Shown here one piece after another: positions 30,117 to 38,523 of a stretch of DNA of 64,000 nucleotides; within the stretch, counting starts at the first letter, position 1; every line of letters begins with the position of its first letter. Both the position numbers and the translations under genes were made by a program. The stretch is from NCBI RefSeq assembly GCF_004792295.1, contig NZ_SRRY01000001.1:3665501-3729500 (forward strand), in the 5' to 3' direction. Under the pieces are notes generated by a model that worked only from the letters and a program-made list of their open reading frames with translations, was not told the DNA's origin and searched no databases. Source of the stretch: Pseudoalteromonas sp. MEBiC 03607. Lineage in GTDB: Bacteria; Pseudomonadota; Gammaproteobacteria; Enterobacterales; Alteromonadaceae.

Positions 30117-30575
30117 ATGGAAAATTATCAAATCGATAATCTCGATAAAAACATCCTTAACGCATTAATGGAAAATGCCCGAACAGCGTATGCAGAACTT
30201 GCTAAACGCTTTGCTGTGAGCGCGGGTACTATTCATGTACGAGTCGAAAAAATGAAACAAGCAGGTATTATTACAGGCACCCAAGTAAGTATTAATGCTA
30301 AACAACTTGGTTATGATGTCTGTTGCTTTATTGGTATTAACCTCAATAACGCCCGTGATTATCCGCAAACCTTGCTGCACCTAAAAGAGCTAGAAGAAGT
30401 GGTTGAAGCCTATTACACCACGGGAAATTACAGTATTTTTATCAAAGTAATGGCTCGCTCAATTGATCACTTACAAGATGTACTGATCAATAAAATCCAA
30501 GCGATTGAAGCCATTCAATCAACAGAAACGCTGATCTCACTTCAAAACCCAATTAGCCGTGCTGTTGTTCCCTAG
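30117..30575 (+). CDS. asnC: Lrp/AsnC-family regulator AsnC
   Basis: The 152-residue protein follows E. coli AsnC closely along its length: an HTH around ARTAYAELAKRFAVS and GTIHVRVEKMKQAGII, and a ligand-binding domain with EAYYTTGNYSIFIKVM. AsnC activates asnA when asparagine is scarce and controls its own gene. The divergent arrangement with asnA matches this role. Confidence 0.96.
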   Translation: MENYQIDNLDKNILNALMENARTAYAELAKRFAVSAGTIHVRVEKMKQAGIITGTQVSINAKQLGYDVCCFIGINLNNARDYPQTLLHLKELEEVVEAYYTTGNYSIFIKVMARSIDHLQDVLINKIQAIEAIQSTETLISLQNPISRAVVP

Positions 30576-30619
30576 GGTATAATCAGCGCCAATTAGAATC
30601 CGTCAACGAGCACACAACT

Positions 30620-31336
30620 ATGGATACAACTCGCTTTGAGCGTGTAAAGCGCGTGTTAGATCGCCGCCAAACGGACCTAACGGTTTGTTTAGAAGAAGTA
30701 CATAAACATCATAATTTATCAGCCATTGCCCGCACAGCAGATGCCACGGGGTGTCATCATGTACATGCAGTGTGGCCCGATAACCAAAAGTGGTTAACTA
30801 ACAATACCTCAGGCGGTAGTAAGAATTGGCTTGAAACTCATTTACACCGCAATATTGATGAGGCTGTAGCCACAATGCGTGCCCATAATCCTGAGGTACA
30901 AATTTTAGCAACTAATCTCAGTGATGATGCCGTTGATTTTCGTGACATTGATTACACCAAACCGACGGCTGTTATTGTTGGTCAAGAACGAGATGGAATT
31001 TCACCTCGGGCACTTGAACATGCCGATAAGCACATCATCATTCCAATGCAAGGCATGGTGCAGTCTCTTAATGTGTCTGTTGCTGCTGCACTTATTCTAT
31101 TTGAAGCACAGCGCCAAAGAGAAGTAGCCGGGCTCTACGACCGCAATATGCTTGATGCTAAAGTTAAGCATCGTATTTTATTTGAAGGCTGCCACCCTAT
31201 TATTGCTGAGCAATGCCGAGATAAGGAACTGCCTTATCCTGAGCTTGATGAAAACGGCAACATTATTGCTGATGAAGCGTTTTGGCATACCTTAAAACAT
31301 ACGCAATCGCTTGATGCCTCTAACGAGTGCAAGTAA
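30620..31336 (+). CDS. trmH: tRNA (guanosine-18-2'-O)-methyltransferase
   Basis: This SPOUT methyltransferase of 238 residues shows the TrmH motifs: VHKHHNLSAIARTADATG (motif 1), VGQERDGIS (motif 2) and IPMQGMVQSLNVSVAAALI (motif 3, SAM-binding knot). It methylates G18 in the tRNA D-loop. It is followed by recG, as in E. coli. Confidence 0.96.
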   Translation: MDTTRFERVKRVLDRRQTDLTVCLEEVHKHHNLSAIARTADATGCHHVHAVWPDNQKWLTNNTSGGSKNWLETHLHRNIDEAVATMRAHNPEVQILATNLSDDAVDFRDIDYTKPTAVIVGQERDGISPRALEHADKHIIIPMQGMVQSLNVSVAAALILFEAQRQREVAGLYDRNMLDAKVKHRILFEGCHPIIAEQCRDKELPYPELDENGNIIADEAFWHTLKHTQSLDASNECK

Positions 31337-31376
31337 ACTGAAAAAATAGTCTACTAATTAACAATTTGAGTCACCT

Positions 31377-33458
31377 TTGAGTCACCCTAGCTTAGCGTTA
31401 TACCCAATCACAGAATTAAAAGGCGTCGGCCCGAAAATGGCCGAGCGCCTCGCTAAGCTAAATATTCATACGGTGCAAGACATGCTGTTTCATTTGCCTC
31501 ACCGCTATGAAGACCGCACCCGCATTCACCCAATTTGCGAACTACAACCGCATAGCCATGTTAGTGTTGAAGCCACCATTGAAACCAGCCAAATCACCTT
31601 TGGTAAAAGACGCATGCTGGTTTGCCAAATTAACGATGGCACGGGCCGTTTAACGCTGCGATTTTTTAACTTTAGCGCAGCTCAAAAAAATGCTTTAAGT
31701 GCAGGTAAGATCATTCGCTGCTTTGGTGAAATACGCCGTGGTCGTGTTGGTTTTGAAATGACACACCCTGAATACAGCCTATCGGATACCCCTTCAGAGC
31801 AACCTACAAATACCACGCTCACGCCGGTTTATCCTGTTACTGAAGGACTAAAACAATTATCTATTCGCGCGCTTAGCGATCAAGCGCTTGCGCTATTGTC
31901 TAAATACCCGGTAGAAGAATTACTGCCAGAACAGTTTCAACCAACCGGAATGAGCTTAGCCGATGCGTTAATGACCTTACATCGCCCACAAAACGATGTT
32001 GATTTAACCGCCCTTGAACAAGGTATGCACCCTGCCCAGCAACGGTTAGTGTTTGAAGAGTTACTTGCGCAAAATTTAAGCCTTTTAAAGTTACGCCAAA
32101 AAGGGCAAGCCGTAAAAGCCGTCCCTTTAAAGCCCCATAACCAACTTGAGCAACAGTTTTTAGCAAATTTAGCCTTCAGCCCAACCAACGCGCAAAGTCG
32201 TGTCGTGGCAGAAATCAAAGGTGACTTACAACACCCGTTTCCGATGATGCGCTTAGTACAGGGCGATGTAGGTTCAGGTAAAACCTTAGTTGCAGCACTC
32301 AGTGCTCTCACCGCTATAAGCGAAGGCTACCAAGTAGCTTTAATGGCACCTACTGAGATTTTATCCGAGCAGCATGGCATCAACTTTAGCCAATGGTTTA
32401 ATCAACTCGGTGTTGAAGTCGCTTGGTTAGGTGGCAAAAGTAAAGGTAAAGAGCGCACAGCAACTTTGGAAAAAATCGCCTCTGGGGAAGCACAAATGAT
32501 TGTTGGCACCCATGCGTTATTCCAAGAGCAGGTCGAGTTTAATAATCTGGTGCTAATCATCATCGATGAACAACACCGCTTTGGTGTTCATCAGCGCTTA
32601 TCACTGCGTGAAAAAGGCCGTTTTGGTGACTGTTACCCACACCAATTAGTGATGACTGCAACGCCTATTCCGCGCACTTTAGCCATGACAGCCTACGCAG
32701 ACTTAGAAACCTCTGTAATTGATGAATTACCACCGGGTAGAACGCCTATTACAACGGTGGCTATTCCTGATGCCCGTCGAGACGAAATCATTCAACGTGT
32801 TAAAACCGCATGTACAGATCAAGGTCGGCAAGTTTATTGGGTTTGCACCCTGATTGATGAATCTGAAGTACTGCAATGCCAAGCCGCAGAAGATAGCGCA
32901 GAGCAATTAAAAGCAGCACTACCCGAGCTAAACGTCGGCTTAGTACATGGCCGTATGAAAGCCACTGAAAAACAAGCCATTATGAGCGAGTTTAAAGCAG
33001 GTAATATTCATGTACTCGTCGCCACAACGGTGATTGAAGTGGGTGTTGATGTGCCTAATGCTAGCCTTATTATTATTGAAAACCCTGAACGGCTGGGGCT
33101 TGCACAACTCCACCAGCTGCGTGGTCGCGTTGGTCGCGGGGCAACTGCATCACACTGTGTTTTACTTTATCATGCACCATTGTCAGCCACAGCGCAAAAA
33201 CGCTTAGGAGTGCTGCGTGAAAGTAATGATGGCTTTGTGATTGCTGAACGAGATCTTGAAATTCGTGGCCCAGGCGAAGTACTTGGCACCAAACAAACAG
33301 GCCTAGCTGAATTTAAAATTGCTGACCTAAACCGCGATAAACAAACACTCGACCATGTAAGACCCATTGCCTTCAAAATATTAAACGACTACCCAACACT
33401 TACCGATAAATTGATTCAACGCTGGCTTGCTGGCAAATCAGACTACGCACAAGCTTAA
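31377..33458 (+). CDS. recG: ATP-dependent DNA helicase RecG
   Basis: The TTG at 31377 puts the start where other RecG proteins begin (LYPITELKGVGPKMAERL); the ribosome site is weak. Order in 693 residues: wedge/OB domain, helicase with Walker A GDVGSGKT, DEQH box, QMIVGTHAL, VMTATPIPRTL, and the C-terminal helicase half with LRGRVGRG and ERDLEIRGPGE. RecG reverses stalled forks and processes recombination intermediates. It follows trmH by 40 bases. Confidence 0.95.
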   Translation: MSHPSLALYPITELKGVGPKMAERLAKLNIHTVQDMLFHLPHRYEDRTRIHPICELQPHSHVSVEATIETSQITFGKRRMLVCQINDGTGRLTLRFFNFSAAQKNALSAGKIIRCFGEIRRGRVGFEMTHPEYSLSDTPSEQPTNTTLTPVYPVTEGLKQLSIRALSDQALALLSKYPVEELLPEQFQPTGMSLADALMTLHRPQNDVDLTALEQGMHPAQQRLVFEELLAQNLSLLKLRQKGQAVKAVPLKPHNQLEQQFLANLAFSPTNAQSRVVAEIKGDLQHPFPMMRLVQGDVGSGKTLVAALSALTAISEGYQVALMAPTEILSEQHGINFSQWFNQLGVEVAWLGGKSKGKERTATLEKIASGEAQMIVGTHALFQEQVEFNNLVLIIIDEQHRFGVHQRLSLREKGRFGDCYPHQLVMTATPIPRTLAMTAYADLETSVIDELPPGRTPITTVAIPDARRDEIIQRVKTACTDQGRQVYWVCTLIDESEVLQCQAAEDSAEQLKAALPELNVGLVHGRMKATEKQAIMSEFKAGNIHVLVATTVIEVGVDVPNASLIIIENPERLGLAQLHQLRGRVGRGATASHCVLLYHAPLSATAQKRLGVLRESNDGFVIAERDLEIRGPGEVLGTKQTGLAEFKIADLNRDKQTLDHVRPIAFKILNDYPTLTDKLIQRWLAGKSDYAQA

Positions 33459-33471
33459 TCGCAAGTGTCTA

Positions 33472-33545
33472 ATACCAATCCGCGATAATACTTAATCATT
33501 TTGAGGGATTAAACCTGTCGCTAACTGCGTTAAAAATTTCCTACT
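33472..33545. repeat. Partial copy of a dispersed MITE-like repeat
   Basis: It begins ATACCAATC and shares CGCTAACTGCGTTA plus AAAT with the full element at 54396-54557. It corresponds to one arm of that long hairpin only; the second terminal repeat is missing. Confidence 0.65.
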
Positions 33546-33550
33546 AAACA

Positions 33551-33580
33551 ATAAAAAAGCCCAGCTAATAAGCTGGGCTG
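33551..33580 (-). terminator. Terminator of the porin gene
   Basis: AGCCCAGCT and AGCTGGGCT form a perfect nine-base stem around AATA; on the minus strand a T run follows. Confidence 0.85.
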
Positions 33581-33609
33581 ACAAGTTAGGGAGTTATCCA
33601 AGGGTTGGA

Positions 33610-34542
33610 TTAGAACTTGTATTCAATACCAACACCTAAGTAATCTTGGTCAACTTGATTATCTGTATCAAACGTTGAGTAGAAACCAAATACTTTCGTG
33701 TTTTTGCTAAGCTTGTGATCAACACCTGCAGAGATAGCTGTTTTCTTATCGCCTTCATCAAAGTCAATTACTTGGTATTGTACTTTGAAGGTGTTGCTAT
33801 TCATTTGGTAAGCAGCATTTACTAAGTAACCATCAGCTTCTGCACTACCATCCACTTTCTCTTGTGTTTGGTACATAGCACCTAGTTTGAAGTCACCAAC
33901 TTTACCTTGCACTGTTGCACGAACAATGTCGTAACCTTTTACTTCGCTGTCAGCTGCAATTGATGCATAAAGTTTGCTTTCTTTAAGTTTTGCATCGCCG
34001 TAAGTTAGCGCTACTGAGTAACCGTTATCAGCATCTACATCATCTTCAGCCACATACGTTGCTAATACTTTGAAGCCACTGAAATCTTTAGAAGCATAAG
34101 AAATTGTGTCACCTAAACGGTTTTCGCCTTTGAAACCATTTTTGATATCTGCTTCAAGGTCATTGAATAAATCAATTTTACCTTGAGATTGCTTCATAGC
34201 TGTATCGTTACGACCGATAACAACCTGACCAAAGCTGCCTTTAAGACCTACATATTGGTTACGTGCAGTGATGTTGTCATCATTGTCGCCTTTTGAATCA
34301 GCGTCAGATACGTCAACACCAAACTCAAATTTATAAACCGCTTCTAAGCCTTCAGAGATTTTCTCTGAGCCTTTTAAGCCAAAACGTGAGTTATTGCTTT
34401 TAATTTCTGTGAAAGACCCTTCGCCATCATCTGATGATTGAACAGTCACGTTTGCTTTACCATATACATCTACATCAGCTAATGCAGAAAAAGATAAGCC
34501 ACCAAATAAAGCTAGGAATAAGCTAGACTTTGCAAATTTCAT
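33610..34542 (-). CDS. Gram-negative porin (trimeric type)
   Basis: The signal peptide ends FSALA (about residue 22), and the mature start DVDVYGKANVTVQ is typical of porins. NSRFGLKGSEKISEGLEAVYKFEFG and NQYVGLKGSFGQVVIGRND are the conserved early strands, and the protein ends with IEYKF, the terminal Phe needed for barrel insertion. The 310 residues fit a 16-strand barrel. Upstream TGTCA repeats form a good Pho box, so it is probably induced by phosphate starvation and may favour anions. GAGG before the ATG supports the start. Confidence 0.9.
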   Translation of the reverse strand: MKFAKSSLFLALFGGLSFSALADVDVYGKANVTVQSSDDGEGSFTEIKSNNSRFGLKGSEKISEGLEAVYKFEFGVDVSDADSKGDNDDNITARNQYVGLKGSFGQVVIGRNDTAMKQSQGKIDLFNDLEADIKNGFKGENRLGDTISYASKDFSGFKVLATYVAEDDVDADNGYSVALTYGDAKLKESKLYASIAADSEVKGYDIVRATVQGKVGDFKLGAMYQTQEKVDGSAEADGYLVNAAYQMNSNTFKVQYQVIDFDEGDKKTAISAGVDHKLSKNTKVFGFYSTFDTDNQVDQDYLGVGIEYKF

Positions 34543-34599
34543 GTCGTTTCCTCAATAATCGCAACAAAAAACACATGTTGTGTTTCAATGCGCGCAGTG

Positions 34600-34630
34600 T
34601 GACAGCGAAAAATGACAGAAAGATGACAAT
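34600..34630 (-). promoter_or_regulatory. Pho box (PhoB-binding site) upstream of the porin
   Basis: On the minus strand TTGTCAT, four bases, CTGTCAT form two seven-base repeats 11 bases apart, matching the E. coli Pho box at 13 of 14 repeat positions. A third CTGTCAC follows after 13 bases. The site ends 58 bases before the porin ATG. Confidence 0.65.
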
Positions 34631-34738
34631 TGAAATAAAATCGTCAATTTAGCTTCACGAAATATAATTATTTCTGAAATAAAAACGTAACTTACTGTTT
34701 CACGGTTAAGTTTTTATAAAAGCTAATTTAAATAAATT

Positions 34739-35593
34739 TTAAGTTTTTATTTGCAGCTCAGTTAGTAAGGTTACCAACTTTTCTAAAAGAGGTGTTTGTT
34801 CATTATCTCTGTGGTAAGCAACAAACACATCTCGCGAGGTATGAGCAACATCTTCAACATGATATAAATCACCCGCTTTTAACTGCTCTTCTACTAATAA
34901 CTTAGGAATAAACGCACTACCTCCGCACTTCAAAATTAAATCAAGAGCAATACGTCCTGTGCTGGTTCTAAAGTAAGGAGGCGCGTGGCCGTTAAACTCA
35001 CGAGCATGCCACAAAGAAAAGGTAGTACCCCAATCAACATAAACATATTGATTGTCGAAAAAGTTTTCGCTGTTAGCTGTTTCAAAAGCACTCACAGGAA
35101 TGATTGGCAGCTCACAAATTCGTTCAACAACTAGCTCATCCACTTTAGGAGGATCAAACAGTACCGCTAAATCTAATGTACGCTCTAATAGTAAGCGAGT
35201 GCTTTCTTGTTGTGCTTTTACTTCAGCGACTAACGATACACCCGGCATGGCAGAAACAATATTTGTGATCCCAAACTGTAAAAAAGCATCCCAAATATTA
35301 GGTGTACCTGCTAGACTAATTTGCTTATGCATATTATCAGCAAGCGCCACATCAACTTTTGCACGTTGCATGCCGGTAATGATCATTTGCGCATGTGGCA
35401 GTAATCGCTCACCCGGTGCTGTTAACTGAATATTGTTACGTTGACGAATAAATAAGTTAACGCCTAAACCTTGCTCTAACTGCCTGATCCGAAAACTCAC
35501 TGCAGACTGCGTAATATATAAATTTTCAGCTGCTTTGCCGAAATGGCGAGTACGAACCACTTCGACAAAAGTCTTCAATAAATCGATATCCAT
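34739..35593 (-). CDS. hdfR: LysR-type regulator HdfR
   Basis: The first 80 residues follow E. coli HdfR closely: LLKTFVEVVRTRHFGKAAE, then TQSAVSFRIRQLEQGLGVNL as the recognition region. The effector domain (about 90-284) is more divergent. HdfR represses flhDC in E. coli. It is divergent from maoP across 90 bases, the same arrangement as in E. coli, which supports the call. Its target in this organism is not shown. Confidence 0.88.
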   Translation of the reverse strand: MDIDLLKTFVEVVRTRHFGKAAENLYITQSAVSFRIRQLEQGLGVNLFIRQRNNIQLTAPGERLLPHAQMIITGMQRAKVDVALADNMHKQISLAGTPNIWDAFLQFGITNIVSAMPGVSLVAEVKAQQESTRLLLERTLDLAVLFDPPKVDELVVERICELPIIPVSAFETANSENFFDNQYVYVDWGTTFSLWHAREFNGHAPPYFRTSTGRIALDLILKCGGSAFIPKLLVEEQLKAGDLYHVEDVAHTSRDVFVAYHRDNEQTPLLEKLVTLLTELQIKT

Positions 35594-35683
35594 TTTTTAC
35601 CCTTACGATAAAAATAACTTGTTTAATAAAATCGACAACTTGATCCATACTCCTGCAAGAAATTAGGGCATGAGGATAAAGCC

Positions 35684-36058
35684 ATGAGCAATGACATTTC
35701 ATCACTTCGTCAGGCATTTGCAAGCCAACGTCAATTTTATGATGATCAAAACTTCCCACGCGGTTTTGGTCGTAGTGGTCACTTCACTTTGCTAGAAGCC
35801 GACATTCTCGAACAGCATGGTGTTGTATTAAAGGGTTTATACAACAAAACCCTAGAACCACAAAATGAATTTCAAACTCAATTTGTGCAAGTTGTTACCG
35901 GTAACCTTGAAGCAACAAACCCAGTTGAACGCGCTTGGATGAAATACCTAAAACAAACAACCTGTAAAACGAAGTTTCACACTTTGTTTGGTCGTTCACG
36001 TATTGCCAGTCCTACACCGCAAAGTGTTGAGTATTATTCTGAGTCAGATAGCTTATAA
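35684..36058 (+). CDS. maoP: Macrodomain organisation protein MaoP (DUF413)
   Basis: The 124-residue protein has the DUF413 landmarks FPRGFGRSGHFTLLEADILEQ-like core (residues about 24-44), NPVERAWMKYLK and a FHTLFGR segment near the end, matching E. coli MaoP (YifE). In E. coli it works with the maoS site to organise the Ori macrodomain. GAGG before the ATG is a good ribosome site. Divergent hdfR confirms synteny. Confidence 0.9.
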   Translation: MSNDISSLRQAFASQRQFYDDQNFPRGFGRSGHFTLLEADILEQHGVVLKGLYNKTLEPQNEFQTQFVQVVTGNLEATNPVERAWMKYLKQTTCKTKFHTLFGRSRIASPTPQSVEYYSESDSL

Positions 36059-36090
36059 CGATTTGCTTTTTTACCCTTTTAGGGTTAAAA

Positions 36091-36129
36091 CTTGTAATAA
36101 CTTTTGTTTCGCCAATAAGTTATTACAAG
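36091..36129 (+). promoter_or_regulatory. Perfect 13-base inverted repeat just before the REC-REC-GGDEF gene
   Basis: CTTGTAATAACTT (36091-36103) pairs with AAGTTATTACAAG (36117-36129) around a 13-base loop. No T run follows. The 3' arm includes part of the AAGG ribosome site that serves the GTG at 36137, so the stem may block translation; as DNA it could also be an operator. Confidence 0.65.
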
Positions 36130-36136
36130 GCAAGCT

Positions 36137-37372
36137 GTGACTCGAAGAATACTAATAATTGAAGATACGCCAACCATTGCGCGAGTGCAAAAACATATCG
36201 CGCAAAAAGTTGGCTATGAAGCAGACATTGCAGGTAATTTAGCCGAAGCAAAAAAGCTTATAAGTGAGCACAATTATTTTTGTGCTGTGGTTGATTTTAT
36301 TCTCCCAGACGCACCTTTAGGTGAAGCCGTCCCCTGCACCATCGCTGCCGATATACCGACTATTGTTATGACCGGTAACCTTGACGAAACCACGCGTAAT
36401 ATCGTCGAAAAGCACCCAATCATTGATTACATTACCAAAGAAAATAAACAAGCCTATCAATACTTAGAAAAACAACTGGCGCGTTTACCTCGCAATGAGC
36501 AAATACTGGTGTTAGTGGTCGATGATTCAAAAGCAACTCGTCAGCTAATTTGTCATTTATTAGCTCGCCACAAATACCAGACAATTGAAGCCGTTGATGG
36601 CGTCGATGCTCTCAGAGTATTAGCTGAAAACCCAACAATTTCAGTGATAATAACTGATAACGAAATGCCGAACATGAGCGGTGCTGAGCTCTGTGTTGAA
36701 ATACGCCGTTTATACTCCAACGATGAAAAAGCAATTATCGGTATTTCTGCTTATGATACTTTGCATCTATCAACGCGTTTTTTAAAATCAGGCGCAGACG
36801 ATTACCTACGAAAGCCATTTAATAATGAAGAATTCTACTGTCGACTAAGCCAAAACGTCGACATGCTTGAAAACATCAAAACGATTCGTTTACAAGCAAA
36901 TACCGATTACCTAACTAAACTACCAAACCGACGTTACTTTTTCGGTGAAGCAAATAGACATTTAAAAGCCGCTAAACAAGCTGGCTCGGCGGTATCCCTT
37001 GGCATGATCGACATTGATCATTTTAAATCTATTAATGATAATTATGGCCATGATGCAGGTGATGAAGTGCTCAAAGCGTTATCACATCACATGACCCAAT
37101 ATTTTGCAGATAATTTAGTAGGCCGCTTTGGTGGTGAAGAGTTTGCCGTGTATTTTGCAGATCAAGATCCAGAAGAAGCATTACAACGCCTAGAAAAATT
37201 TCGCGCTTTTATTGAAAAGCACAGCCCAGAGTTTAGTAAAGAGCAAATTCATTTTACTTTATCCATAGGCTTTCATCATCAGCCTATTTACAGTCTAGAT
37301 GAACTGATTAAACAGGCTGATTTAAAGCTTTATCAAGCAAAAGAGTCTGGACGCAATAAGTTAGTTAGCTAA
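36137..37372 (+). CDS. Response regulator with two receiver domains and a GGDEF domain
   Basis: The GTG start gives 411 residues. First receiver: IIEDTPTIAR with phosphoacceptor Asp in VVDFILPDA. Second receiver: VVDDSKATRQ, Asp in IITDNEMPNMSG, and Lys in DDYLRKPF. The GGDEF domain has DYLTKLPNRRYF, GMIDIDHFKSINDNYGHD and an intact GGEEF at about residue 336; the inhibitory RxxD site is absent (FADN). It should be a phosphorylation-controlled diguanylate cyclase. No sensor kinase lies nearby. It ends three bases from the convergent rarD. Confidence 0.92.
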   Translation: MTRRILIIEDTPTIARVQKHIAQKVGYEADIAGNLAEAKKLISEHNYFCAVVDFILPDAPLGEAVPCTIAADIPTIVMTGNLDETTRNIVEKHPIIDYITKENKQAYQYLEKQLARLPRNEQILVLVVDDSKATRQLICHLLARHKYQTIEAVDGVDALRVLAENPTISVIITDNEMPNMSGAELCVEIRRLYSNDEKAIIGISAYDTLHLSTRFLKSGADDYLRKPFNNEEFYCRLSQNVDMLENIKTIRLQANTDYLTKLPNRRYFFGEANRHLKAAKQAGSAVSLGMIDIDHFKSINDNYGHDAGDEVLKALSHHMTQYFADNLVGRFGGEEFAVYFADQDPEEALQRLEKFRAFIEKHSPEFSKEQIHFTLSIGFHHQPIYSLDELIKQADLKLYQAKESGRNKLVS

Positions 37373-37375
37373 AGC

Positions 37376-38299
37376 CTAAACAGGCTTTGTCACCGCTTCT
37401 AATTGCGCCTTTCGTTGTTTACGGCTTTGTCGATACGAGTCCCAACTAAATAGTGCCAGCGCACTCCAAATGCACGCAAAGGTCACTACACGCTCAGCAT
37501 CAAATACTTCACCGTAAAAAGCCACTGCAAGTATAAACATTAAACTTGGACCTATGTATTGGAAAAAGCCCAGCGTGCTGTACTGCAGGCGCTTTGCGGC
37601 ACCTGTAAAACATAACAGCGGCAAGGTTGTTACCACTCCGGCACTGATGAGTAACAGGTTAATGTGCCAATCATTCGCTGTTAAATCAGAGCTTGCTGAA
37701 GGCGCCATCAACCACCAGTAAATAAGCGCCACAGGCAATAAAATAAGCGCTTCTAGCAATAAGCCTGGTAATGATTCAATTGGCAGCTTTTTGCGTAATA
37801 ATCCATAAATGGCAAACGAACCGGCTAGTGAGAAAGCAACCACGGGGAATGAACCAAAGCTCACAAGTTGAAGTAACACACCACAAAGTGCTAAACCTAC
37901 CGCAACGCCTTGCCATTTACGCAGTCGCTCACCTAAAAACAACATACCAAGTAACACATTGAGCAATGGATTGATGTAATATCCTAAACTTGCATCAAGC
38001 ATATGATTATTGTTCACAGCCCAAATAAATAAGCCCCAGTTAAAGCCTAGTAAACTGGCTGTTATCACCAACATCAGTAGTAATTTAGGTTGCCCAAGCA
38101 CAATACGAATACGCTGCCATTGATGACGAGCTGCGATAATAAGAAGTAAAAATAACACCGACCAAATAACGCGGTGCATCAAGATTTCAAATGCAGATAT
38201 TTGCTGCAAAAACTTAAAGTAAATGGGTGCAAGACCCCACATAAAAAAAGCTAAACATGCGAAAATAACCCCTTTTCGCTGTTCAATATTGGTAGGCAT
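37376..38299 (-). CDS. rarD: EamA-family transporter RarD
   Basis: I use the ATG at 38299, which removes a non-homologous N-terminal extension and gives 307 residues. The start KGVIFACLAFFMWGLAPIYFK-like segment (within residues 8-28), HRVIWS and ten hydrophobic helices match RarD. RarD proteins are drug/metabolite-type transporters; some are linked to chloramphenicol sensitivity, but the natural substrate is unknown. Confidence 0.9.
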   Translation of the reverse strand: MPTNIEQRKGVIFACLAFFMWGLAPIYFKFLQQISAFEILMHRVIWSVLFLLLIIAARHQWQRIRIVLGQPKLLLMLVITASLLGFNWGLFIWAVNNNHMLDASLGYYINPLLNVLLGMLFLGERLRKWQGVAVGLALCGVLLQLVSFGSFPVVAFSLAGSFAIYGLLRKKLPIESLPGLLLEALILLPVALIYWWLMAPSASSDLTANDWHINLLLISAGVVTTLPLLCFTGAAKRLQYSTLGFFQYIGPSLMFILAVAFYGEVFDAERVVTFACIWSALALFSWDSYRQSRKQRKAQLEAVTKPV

Positions 38300-38523
38300 A
38301 AGCTTGGCTTTGTAGGTTAAAAACCTTATTTTACGCCCACTAAGCAGTGACGCAACCAAAACGCGTTAAATAAACCCATGTATTTACTTCTAAAAAGGGA
38401 CTGCCATTGTTGCAAAGTAACGCCTTGATATTAAGCACCTGTGAAACGCTTAATTCTGCATCTTGAGGTCATTTGGTATATTGCTAAAGACATCGCCTTA
38501 AAAAACCACTAAAATGCTCGGCG

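Noticed and set aside
36072-36086. Small ACCCT/AGGGT hairpin after maoP as a terminator
   Set aside because: The stem has only five pairs and no T run follows.
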